DNA of 64,000 nt. Origin: Casuarius casuarius. Lineage: Eukaryota; Chordata; Aves; Casuariiformes; Casuariidae. This document shows positions 39,431-49,055 of the stretch, in pieces. Positions within the stretch are counted from its first letter, which is position 1; each line of letters opens with the position of its first letter. Location: assembly GCA_003342895.1 (NCBI GenBank), contig PTFA01000419.1, positions 1 through 64,000 on the forward strand, read 5' to 3'. The translations under genes were made by a program, and so were the position numbers. The notes beneath the pieces are model-generated. The model was not told the origin of the DNA, searched no databases, and saw only the letters and a list, made by a program, of their open reading frames with translations.

Positions 39431-39595
39431 AATTAGAAAAGCTTGAAGCTGGCCTTTGATTTGCTTCTTCATAACCAGACTCAAGGATGGAATATCTGAT
39501 ACTGGATCACAGGCTAGAACTAATTTAGGCAATGTGGGTTTCTTCAGAGATGTGCTTGCTTGTGGCTCCTGTGTTGATGTCATTGTTCTGCTTCC
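39431..39595 (-). CDS. Weak candidate exon, unidentified
   Basis: On the minus strand an acceptor-like TTGCACTCTGACATTCTATTAG precedes 39595. The frame stays open from there through an ATG at 39583 (A at -3) for more than 50 codons into an A tract. The peptide begins MTSTQEPQASTSLKKPTLPK and continues with a Ser/Pro-rich, then basic segment. No donor was found and the open frame ends in poly-lysine coded by the homopolymer, so this may be chance. Confidence 0.12.
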
Positions 39596-40761
39596 CTAAT
39601 AGAATGTCAGAGTGCAACAATTATCCAGGAAGTTTTTGAGGACCCATATCTGATCAAAAAGCATAGTAATAACTCTGATCTTTATCTAGACCTTCCTGAC
39701 CACAGCAGTGGGGACAACAGAAAAATATTAGGAAATATCTTTAAAGGATGTAAATGAGCTGATACAAATCACTACGTATATAATTAGCTTATGAAATTTT
39801 ATCCTAAAAGAGAAACAATGCTGTTGCAAAAATGGTGTGACCAGCTCAAGCAAGAGAGGAAATGGTCTTTAGATTTACTTTGTGAATACCCAGACAACCT
39901 CTGATTAGCTCACACTCACTATAAATCATATTCATCCTTTCTATAAATAACAAAAATCATGGGGAATTAATTTATCAATGAATGTGCAGTGACTGCTTTA
40001 ATAATTTGTTGTTTAAATAAACAAACACAGCTGGACACAAAAATCGATTCTTGCCTCTTGTATATAGCTTTATTTTGTAGAACTTCCTGACCAAACAGCA
40101 CTCAGTAAAATTTTGATAGCTGAAGGAGACACAGAAAATTGAAAATGACTTTCACAGTAAAAGCTGTCCAGCGTCTCATAGACAGGCCTTAGGCAATCTA
40201 AACAGCAGAATAGTGAGCAGTACGTTACCTGAAAATGCAAAAGTTAATACACCGTTGCTCTAACAAGTGATCTGGTTTTAAAAGGATCTTCAAAAACATG
40301 CTATTATGCCTTTCCTTTTTCCTTGCTTTCTCTGTTTGGAAAACACATGACTCGTGTTTGTTTGGACTTGGAAGACAGATATCTCTTTTTTTTAAGAACT
40401 GTGTATTTCAATATGTGCAATTTATAAGGTAGAGTTTGAGATTTTTTTTCCTGTAGCTTTTCAAAACAGTTACATGTAATATCCCTTGTGTTTCAGCTAA
40501 GTCTACCATTTTTTTAAAGTGCTTTGTCTCAGATGCAGGACAAATATGACAGAGTTAAATATGCTGTCTTTTTTACATGGTAGATCATTTCAAGGAAACC
40601 TATACAGTAAAGATATTTTGAAAAAAACAATGAATACATTGTAAACAAAATGCCCTTGTGTAGCAGAAATACATTTATTACATTTATTATGTTAGACTCT
40701 CAAAATAAAACCACATTTTATTTGTTTGAGCCATACACTTAAGTGAAACATGTCTGTCTGT

Positions 40762-40763
<2 letters not shown>

Positions 40764-40793
<30 letters not shown>

Positions 40794-40823
40794 CTTCCCT
40801 TTTTTTTTTTTTTTTTTTTTTTT
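40764..40823. repeat. Double T homopolymer
   Basis: Thirty T, then CTTCCC, then 24 T. On the minus strand the second tract follows AATAAA and a short tail (see the candidate exon at 40838-40939), so it could be read as an A tail. Confidence 0.9.
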
Positions 40824-40837
40824 GGACACTGCCAGTC

Positions 40838-40939
40838 TTTATTATACCTAGTTTCTTTCAGCCTTTTCATGCATTAAAGATATTTTATCAGGCAACAGAT
40901 AATTCTTCACCTTGTGTTCAGACAGAGAAAGAGGATTGT
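40838..40939 (-). CDS. Weak candidate 3'-terminal exon with AATAAA, unidentified
   Basis: On the minus strand a strong acceptor (TTTTTCTCCCTCCTTCCAG) precedes 40939. One frame then reads 29 codons (NPLSLSEHKVKNYLLPDK, then ISLMHEKAERN) to a TAG at 40848-40850. AATAAA follows five bases later (40838-40843), and about 14 bases beyond it begins the genomic A tract. It looks like either the end of a coding gene with a very short 3' UTR or the tail of a retrocopy. However, CR1 machinery rarely makes poly(A) retrocopies in birds, and a retrocopy should not keep an intron acceptor. I recognise no family. Confidence 0.15.
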
Positions 40940-41359
40940 CTGGAAGGAGGGAGAAAAAGCAAAAGTAGAAGAAAAGTCCATTTAGTTATATCCTAGAAGC
41001 ATCTTAATGGATATGCCACTACAGCGATCTGCAAGTAAGGGGGATGGTGCAGTTCATTTGTTTTAGTAAAAATGTGTTATCTGAGATTTTAATGGCATGT
41101 ACTTTTAAAGTGCTATTGATTAAATCAATTCTGTCCTACAAAGATTGGCTTGCACATCAGCAACGTAGTCTGTTACCATTTTGAGGAGTCAAAGGAGTCA
41201 AGAGACAAGATCTCTTCAGCTTGCTATAGTGGCCAGGTAATTTAGTCATAGCTTCAGGACACAAGGACAGAAAGGATCATTGCTGAAGTGCTGCTGTTCT
41301 CTAGTTAAGTGTAATTGAAGAAATACCTTTTGGCTCTTACCATACCTCCAAAGTAGCAG

Positions 41360-42420
41360 ATGCAAAGTCTGTGTTACAGATTGCTGCATCTGGAAGTCTC
41401 GTAGATGCAAAGCTGCTGCTGCTCCATCTCCCTGGGTTCAGCCAATAGCAAGGCTGAGCATTTATTCCTGATACACAAGTATGGATGTGCAAACAATATG
41501 CACACATGACTGGCCACACAGATTAAAAGGCAGGCGACGGTGCCTTACCAGCAGCCACATAAACACACAACACTCAACAACACAAACAGCATGGTCGGCC
41601 TGATCCTGTTCCTGCTTCCCATCTGATCCAGCTTGGAGTCTGCTTGTGGAATATATACATATATATATATACACTCAATATGTATCACAACAGTAGCTGA
41701 TCTTAGTCCACACAGCACCTGGCCCCCAGGTCCCTCAGTCTCCCCAGTTGCCAGCACCTGGATATATGAGCCCCTGAGGTTCTAAGTTCCACTCCAGTTT
41801 CTGGTGCTCAGACTTCTTAGCCTACTTACCAGCTCTTCCAGCTTGAAGCTGACTAGGATCAACATGCTCCCACTGAGAATAGAAGGCACACCCACAAAGA
41901 AGATAGAAATAGGGTTTAATGAGAATATAAGATACACTTTGTAGGGCTGAGACAAGCATATGGATTAGCCACCTGTACAGTTGGCCAGCCACTTCTATAT
42001 TTCTCTCCCTCTATTTTCCCATGCTTGTTCCTCCCCAATCCACCTTGATCCCTCCATTTCCCTATCTTCAGCCCTTCCCTTAAATATCCCATAATGTCTT
42101 GCATGTTCGCACTCTTCCCTAAAAATATCCCATAGTAAGTTTTACACAGTCCCTAAATGTGCTTCCCTGCTGCATCCCATAATAAGTCCTGTGCCTCTGA
42201 AGGTGATCCTTTCTTTTGTCTGCAAGGAGTTCCTGGAAGAGTTTCTTTGATTGACTAATCTTGTGGAATCTCACATTAGGGAGAGTGTTCTCATTATTCT
42301 TTTTTGACAGTCTTAGAAGTAGCCAGTCTGATGTGCTCTGTTTTCACTGATTAGGTAATTGGGGTTCCTCTATCTGTCATTGTTCATCTGACCCTCACCA
42401 GCTCTTTGTACTTTTAGCCT
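41360..42420 (-). mobile_element. Unclassified repeat, probably LTR-derived
   Basis: A block of about 1 kb with higher GC than its surroundings and no gene. On the minus strand it has an AATAAA at about 41465, a TATA-rich stretch near 41650-41672, and three degenerate copies of the word TTATTATGGGAT near 42081-42193 (listed separately). This is the layout of a retroviral LTR (tandem U3 motifs, TATA, AATAAA). I could not match it to a named family or find its ends, and the TATA stretch may be a plain microsatellite. Confidence 0.3.
42081..42193. repeat. Three degenerate copies of an ATATCCCATAATAAGT motif
   Basis: TAAATATCCCATAATGTCTTGC (42081), AAAATATCCCATAGTAAGTTTT (42121) and GCATCCCATAATAAGTCCTGTG (42172) recur at intervals of about 40-48 bases, each near a CTTCCCT word. 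They look like worn tandem units. Confidence 0.6.
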
Positions 42421-44399
42421 TTTATTACATAACCTAACACTCATTTTCTAAAGATTGGAAAACCTGATCTGTAATAACCCTGAGGCTTAACTAAACATCG
42501 TCAAACCAGCTAGCCAACAAACCAAATGAAAGGGAAATGTTTTAAAAGAAACTCTTCAATACAGAAAGTGCTTCTGAGGAATTAATGTGTCCATAGTCTA
42601 TATTAGTTGTCTTTTCAGGTTCCTCTTAGGTTTGACAGAGTAGGTTTAATGTGATACTCCAGTCCCTAATTCACCCTTTCTCTTAGGTGTCAATCTTTAG
42701 AACCTTGGCATGGGACCAAATGAGAAATTAATGCTGCACACATCAGAAATATCTGATCTGTAGTTTACAAAGGTGGGGAATTATCCACCTGAGATGAGAT
42801 TTGATTAACTAAACATAGATGTTTACTTTAGTATGTGATTAATTTTGCTGTGAAAGATGACAAAATGCATATCATCTTAAAGTAAACATTCACATTCTGT
42901 CAGAGGAATTCCTTTCTAAAAGTGTCCCTTTCCCTTCACTGACTACAGAGGGAGTCAAGGTTAGAAGTAGGTATTTGGGGCTCAGTTCGGTTGCTGAAAT
43001 ATAGACGTCTGGTGCCATTTCAAGATGCTATAGAGCATCTGAGACAATGACATAGGGTTAGAAAATATAACAGAGGCTCTGAAGAAGACACACACCTTCT
43101 GAAAGAGATGGAGCTCCTGGAGTCCAGGGATTTGGACATTTCAAATGACACTAGACACTTAGATTTAAGCAACTAAGCCTCACCCTTACATTTTGGATCT
43201 CCACACAGAGAAGTTTTGAATTCCCATCCTACAGTCTTACATAAGAAATAGATAAGGAGTCTAGTAAACTCCTATCGAATGTCAATTTCTATAGTATTTT
43301 GCACTTTAGATTTTGTTTTGGATCGTGTAAGAGCTCAGAATAATATGACTTCTAACAGCGCGTGTTTGAGGATGTCTTTTTAAATAAAAAAATAGCAACT
43401 GAGTTCTAATGTCTTTGAAACTTCAATTTTCATTTGTGTCTCATGGATATAATTATGCATAAGTAAAATCCTATATTTTTTAAATGGTTTTATCTATACA
43501 GAGGCAAAATCATTGTACTTTGGCAAATAACTTTCACGTTCAAGGGGCATAACTTTAAATAAACAGCATTTTTTTCATCATATGTTTTTCTGTAATTCAA
43601 TATTCTCTCTTCCTTGGCAGTCTAATAATTTGGTAATGCAAGTAAATCCAAATGGATATAGAATTGCATACATTTTCAAAAGATTAGTCAAATGCTCCGT
43701 TTGCATTAAAAAATTCTGTGGTATAATTCAATGTTCTTCTAGGCTAAGAAAAGGAGTTGGGTGCATTCTCCCATAAACTCTAAATGAGTTTAAGCATTTC
43801 TGTGAAATACGTTGACATTTTATAGTCCATTTACTCAGATAAGTTTAAGTGAGCAAGAAGGTGTTTGTCATTAAAAAGAGGACTATTGTGATGTTTCATC
43901 TGTTTCATCTCTACAGTTAAAAAGAAAATTAGGAATACCAATTTATATCAATTCTGTGTTGGTATTGTACGACTCTGGTTGTTATATGTAATCCTGTTTT
44001 TATACTTCTAAGCAATTATATTTGATAGACTTTTTATAAATCACTTGACGTCAAAACCAAACATTTAATTCGGAAAAGGTTGACACTTCAATAAAAAGAT
44101 TTAGCTTGATAGAAAGAATATTCAAAGTTATCTGGTTCAGTGATCAGGTAGGGGACAGAGGGACTTAAAGAAGACTAGGTGAATTTAGGTGTAGGTGAAG
44201 TACGTAAAGTTAGGTAGATTTGGTTTCTCTTCCAGAGTTTGGTATTTAAAAAATACCATGAGTTTATGTATGTATAAGTAGTAGAGACAAGTTTTGATGT
44301 TATTTACCTCAAATAGACATTTAAATAAATTACCAGATTTTAAAGCGTCTAACCAGAAAGAAGCTGTTGATCAAAAAAAAAAAAAAAATTTGGTGGTAA
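42421..44399. other. Non-coding stretch
   Basis: No gene is recognised. The part at about 43000-43190 has words similar to the 57380-57900 repeat (GATGCTATAGAGCATCTGAGA against ATGCCATATAGCATCTGAAA) and may be another fragment of the same family. An A run lies at 44373. Confidence 0.55.
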
Positions 44400-45262
44400 T
44401 CTTCACAGGTAATCCTAATGTTTTATCTTCCCAAATCTCCCAACAGCAGCTGGTGGCCATTGCCTCTGTTGTATCATCTGAAACTACCAAGATGAATTTG
44501 ATTCTATCAACTTGAAATGACTTCCCAGATTGTTATATGTTGCTATTAGATTGTCACTCAAAGCTCCTCTTTGGAAGACTAAACAAGGCTAGCTTCTGCA
44601 GCCTCTTTTTTTCTGTGTCATGTGGTCTGGGCCACTCAGCATCTTGGTAACCCTTCATTTGACCCTGTTTGATTTCTCCACATCCCTCTCAAACAGGAGA
44701 TCTGAACTGGAATTGAATATTCAAAATGCATGCTCCCCAGTGCCATGCAGAGGGAAAGAATAGCTTCCTTTGATCTGTTGGATCTACATTTTGTCCTCTT
44801 AGTGTATGCCAGGACACAGTTTGCCCTATGTTCAATGAGGTGCACTCTTGGCTCATACCCAGCTTGTTGTCCCCCATAACAGTCAGGTCTTTCTTAGCAG
44901 AGCCATGAATCAGCCAGTCAGTTCTGACCAGTATCAGTTTGTGGGGGTTATTTTGCCTCAAGTGCAGAATTTTTCTTATTGTATCTCATGAGGTTTTTGC
45001 TGGCCCAGTCTTCCAGTTTGCTTATGTTCATTTGGGTTGAAGCTCTACTGCTCACTCAGCATTGCAATTGGAACCCTTAGTTTTGCATGATAATTTGTGA
45101 AGCATGTATTCTGTGTTGATGAAGATGTTGAAAAATATGGACCTGAATATAACCTTGGAATACTTCATTTATTACCAGCCACCAGAAGGACATCAAGTCA
45201 TTGTTCACCATCCTTTGAGCCCAGTGGTCCAGTCAACTATCAACATACAGAAAGCTGTTCAT
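44400..45262 (-). mobile_element. CR1 LINE fragment D: reverse transcriptase C-terminus to 3' UTR
   Basis: An old CR1 copy on the minus strand. From high to low coordinates it reads WAQRMVNNDLMSFW and FQGYIQVHIFQHLHQH (the PQGSILGPVLFNIFINDL region, decayed), then a DWLIHGSAKKDLTVMGDNKL word, SNRSKEAILSLCMALG and ACILNIQFQFRSP (for RPHLEYCVQFW..P). The 3' region includes TTTGGAAGACTAAACAAGGC. Frames shift several times. The 5' limit falls just before the ..W..NWLD.. word of the reverse transcriptase. Confidence 0.85.
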
Positions 45263-45859
45263 GAGACATGCAGTCTGTCAGAAACAAAATGAGAATGATG
45301 AGGGAGACAGCACTGAAAATGTTTGAGTAGAATGTAACAAAAGAACAAATGAAAAGAATAATGCATCAGTTAAGTAGGATGCATAAAAATAGGCAACAAA
45401 ATGTTAAAGCCTGAAATTAAGATGGTCATTCATAATTAGTGTTTTTATGGTACTCATTGGGGTGTTGTTGTTCTAGAGTGCAAACTATATGAGTTACATG
45501 GTAAACCATGATGCTAGACATCAAATAAGGAAATGTGTTAAATTATTAAAATAATAGAGACCAGTTAGGAAGTACGATGGAAATGAAAGAATACGTATTC
45601 ATAGATCTCAATGGGAGTGGCAGAGAAGCTATATTTCTAAACATGATAAAATTATGGTTTTTTTGAGAAAAAATAGCCAGAGAAGCCATAAGAGGAACAT
45701 AAATTTATGACCAAGACACAGGAAATCAGCCTGTTCTATTACCTTCCTATGTTTAACAGTTAAGCAAGGTGCAGAAATAAGCAACAATTTTATAGTTCTG
45801 CTGGTGGTCCCTACACAATTTAGCAGAGTATCCACATGAAAAACAGACCTATCAAGGCG
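45263..45859. other. Spacer between head-to-head CR1 fragments
   Basis: No gene or clear CR1 match. The sequence is unique and AT-rich. The long minus-strand open frame that crosses into the next CR1 (45629-46105) is antisense to that element and is not a gene. Confidence 0.5.
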
Positions 45860-46400
45860 CTTGGTGTAGCTGTACCTTCTCCCCTGCCATATAAGCCAGG
45901 AAAATCTGAGAGATCTCTGCACATAAAAGTCCATGGGACCAAATGGGATGAATCCAAGGATGCTGAGCTGGCTAATGCCATTGCAAAGCTGGTCTCCAGC
46001 ACCTTTGAAATTGTAAAGATTGGAAGAGGGTCCTGAAGACCAGAGAAAGGCAGATGTTGCACCCATCTCAAAAAGAGCAAAGACCACAGGCTGGTTCAGC
46101 CTCACTTAGGTCCCTGGGAAAATCATAGAGCAATTCCTATTGGAAGCCATTTCTGTGTCTTCCTGTGAAGGACAGGAAGTGAGTGGGAATAATCAGAATG
46201 GATTTGCTAGGGCTAAACTTCCTGACCAACCTCATTGACTTCTATGATGAGATGGTTAGATCTGTGGATGAGGAGAAAGCAGCAGATGTCATCAACATTT
46301 CCTTCAGCAAGGCTTTCAGCACAGGTTCCCAAAGCATACTTGCACTCAAGTTGGATGTTACAGTCTAGATGTATGGTCTTCTAGATAGGTGAAACTGACA
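45860..46400 (+). mobile_element. CR1 LINE fragment E: N-terminal half of the reverse transcriptase
   Basis: A CR1 copy on the plus strand, opposite to fragment D. It reads a KSMGPNGMNPRML-type start, ELANAIAKL, ADVAPISKRAK, SLGKIIEQFLLEAI, NQNGFARAKLP, then FYDEMVRSVDEEKAADVINI and SFSKAF, the classic CR1 reverse-transcriptase order (..DGMHPRVLREL.., ..LTNLVAFYDE.., ..LDFSKAFDTV..). It ends close to the KYGLDE..VRW word. It lacks both element ends. Confidence 0.85.
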
Positions 46401-48358
46401 CCGCACTTGATTATTTATCTTATGTATTTAAATGCTAAGAGCTGGATCACTCTTTACTTTAGAATATACTCAGAGAGGGGAAGGGTACTTTTTTGCATAA
46501 CTCTGTTAATTAATGAAATAACCTGTGTTTGACACTTCAGTCATTAAATTTTTTACACCATGGAAAACTTCAAAAATTCCTTTCCTAGTTGAACAACTGT
46601 ATGGTCAGTGAAATAAATAGAAGTAATGTTTTGAGAAAGACAGTAAATAATGGAAGTGTAACTTAGGAGCCCCCTGCTTAGGTTACATAGAATATAGCAG
46701 TCTATGTTCCTTATCCTTGCTCCCTACTACGTTAGACTCTTTGCTATATTCAGTTAGAGAGAACAAAAAAAAAAGAAAGAAAGAAAGAAAAAGAGAGAGA
46801 GAGAAATAAACTTTAATCAAAAAACTGTTTAAGTGTGATTTTCTGTATCTCTCTTAGGCACCTGCATTCCATCTGGTTTGCATTTTATAGGAAGGATGCT
46901 ATTTTTAACTTATTTTAACAAACTTTATTAACTTTTCCCAAAAATCTTTCTTTTTTTTTTTTTTTTTCATTTGTCTCCTTGAGACAAAATTAGCCCAGGC
47001 AAGTTTTCTCTGTTCTTCAGGAGAAACTACCCATGATCTCTGAAAATATATCAGTTTCTGAACAATGAAAACTGAGTGCTTTATTGGGAGAGAGCCATTT
47101 TGATTGATTGCCAATGTCTAAAGTGTATGATATTGGAGAGAAATAGATTGTTACCGGATGGCTAGTTTATAATATTTTCAGTACTGACTGCATTAAACAT
47201 TATGGGGTATAATCACTTTTGCCATCATTATCATATTGAGAGGATGTTAATAATACTGAAAGCACTCTGCTTTCTTTTGGTGTTTAAGTAATGTCTTTTT
47301 TCTTTTTTTTTTTTTCTTTTTTTTTAACTGTTCTGAGTAGGTTGACTGAGTGCTGGGAATCCTTATTGGCACAGAAGGATAGATTCCTTTCTTTCAGACT
47401 TTGAACTGCAAGTAAATGATACTGCTTATTATTTGAGCTTTTGCAAATGTATATGACATAGCCTCTGGATTTGCATAGAGCTACAGTCTAGTTGTTTGTG
47501 CCAAATATCACAAAACAATGAGAACTCTACAAGGCTGGAAAGACTGTAAAAATGAAATATTCTGAGGATCTTCAGAGAATTTTTTTTGCTCCAGAGAGAA
47601 GTGTGCAAGATAAGATAATAAGAATCAGTAGAGAAATAGAGGTTCCCTTTTGGGGATTTTTACCAGTGCAAAACGCTTAGAGTGCTTTTCTCTTTGAATA
47701 GAACACTTCAAATAGTGGATAATAAGAATGAGATTCAATTCACTAAGTTTAGCTGTCTAAAATGCATTTCCTGAACACAGCTAGAGATCTACACTGCTGT
47801 TGTAGTTGCTTGGTGAAATAGGCAACTGCTGGAGGAAGTTTAGTCCACCTGTCTACATGGAAAAACCCACCTCTACTTCAGTATTAACAGATCAGAGACT
47901 GTTTCTGAATTCCCCCATCCTAGTGCGACCCTTAGCAGTATTCTGTCTGCATGAAGAAACTGGACCTTATGTCCATGGGAAGGAACCATTGAGTTGGATT
48001 GCACTGTAATAGATCTTTTAATTGATTATCAAAGAAACTAAATACTGAATAAAGCTAGATACAACTATCTCCTTTCTCTGATGACAGAGAGACGCTAGAT
48101 GGGTATTTTAAATTAGACATCTAATGTCACACAGTGAAAGTAAGATGGTGTACTGGAAAAAAAAAAGAGATCAGATAAAAGGTTAGGAGAGAAAGTAATT
48201 TCAATACTTTTAGCAAGAAGTTAGGTATTTTAATACATGGGTAGGAAAAAGGAGCACTGTGTAGTTTAAATTTGAATGGAAAGTCTTTCTTACTTTTACA
48301 CTACAGTTACTGCAAGGACTGTGCTTCATCCATATAGGAAATTAAATAGGGCCAGATT
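46401..48358. other. Non-coding AT-rich stretch
   Basis: No gene is recognised. It contains an (A)n(GAAA)n(GA)n tract at 46764-46806 and T runs at 46950 and 47298-47325. Confidence 0.65.
46764..46806. repeat. GAAA/GA microsatellite
   Basis: Ten A, then four GAAA units, then AAAAGAGAGAGAGAGAA. A pure purine tract. Confidence 0.9.
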
Positions 48359-48378
48359 NNNNNNNNNNNNNNNNNNNN
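48359..48378. other. Assembly gap (20 n)
   Basis: Twenty undetermined bases directly before an A homopolymer (48379-48391). The gap size is a round number, so true length is unknown. Confidence 0.98.
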
Positions 48379-48621
48379 AAAAAAAAAAAAAGAAGTTAGA
48401 TAACAAGGAGATTTAACAAATACATCAAATTGGCATGGTGTCATGGTTAAGAACAAATAGCAGTGAGGAGGCTAAATAGAATTGGATACCAAAACCACAG
48501 ATTTCAATTACAGATAATTAATTTAATTAATCACAGATATGTGCAATTTTACAAATTACATGACTTCCCTTTTCCATGGGAGAGAAAATGCAGTCTGGAA
48601 GAAAACTGGGTGGGTCAGGGT

Positions 48622-48685
48622 AGTGGTACGTGCAGTGCTGTGCGGTGCTGTGCGGTACGGTGTGGTGCGGTGCTGTGCTGTGCGC
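48622..48685. repeat. GC-rich 10-bp tandem repeat (GTGCGGTGCT-like)
   Basis: About six worn units built from GTGCGGTGCT and GTGCTGTGCG. It ends exactly where the reversed CR1 3' end starts, so on the minus strand it sits as a tail behind the CR1. Its base composition is far from the AT-rich surroundings. Confidence 0.9.
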
Positions 48686-49055
48686 ATCACAAAATCACAG
48701 CATGGTTGAGGTTGGAAGAAAACTCTGTAGATGATCTAGTCTAACCTCCTACTCAAGCAGAGTCACCTAGAGCAGTTTGTCCAGGACCATGTCCAGCTGG
48801 GTTTTGAATATTTCCAAGGATGGAGATTCCACAACCCCTCTGGGCAACCTGTTCCAGTGCTCGATCACCCTCACAGTAATGCAGGTTTTTCTTATGTTGA
48901 CATGGAACTTCTTGTGTTTCAGTTTGTGCCCATTGCCTCTTTTCCTGTCAGTGGGCACCACTGTGGAGTCTGGCCACATCCTCTTTACAGGCATAGGAGA
49001 TTGTAGAGCCATGACCACTCTGCACTCTATTTTCAACATTTCACTGCCCAAAATA
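48686..49055 (-). mobile_element. CR1 LINE fragment F, short 5'-truncated copy with 3' end
   Basis: A well-preserved CR1 tail on the minus strand. The reversed 3' end reads AATCACAGCATGGTTGAGG, then GATGATCTAGTCTAACCTCC and CTGGGCAACCTGTTCCAGTG. The coding part (48767-49051) is open for the last codons of ORF2: DRKRGNGHKLKHKKF, VIEHWNRLPRGVV and ESPSLEIFKTQLD, matching the CR1 ORF2 C-terminus (RTRGNGFKLKEGRF..HWNRLPREVVDAPSLEVFKARLD). Its frame is still intact, so it is younger than fragments C, D and E. Confidence 0.95.
48767..49051 (-). pseudogene. CR1 ORF2 C-terminus, open but truncated
   Basis: About 65-90 codons of the non-enzymatic C-terminal tail of ORF2 remain in one frame. The reverse transcriptase and endonuclease are absent, so it has no activity. 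Confidence 0.85.

Noticed and set aside
45629..46105. The longest open frame of the window, 158 codons on the minus strand
   Set aside because: It runs antisense through CR1 fragment E and unique DNA, with no start context, domain or splice sites. The sense strand clearly encodes CR1 reverse transcriptase.
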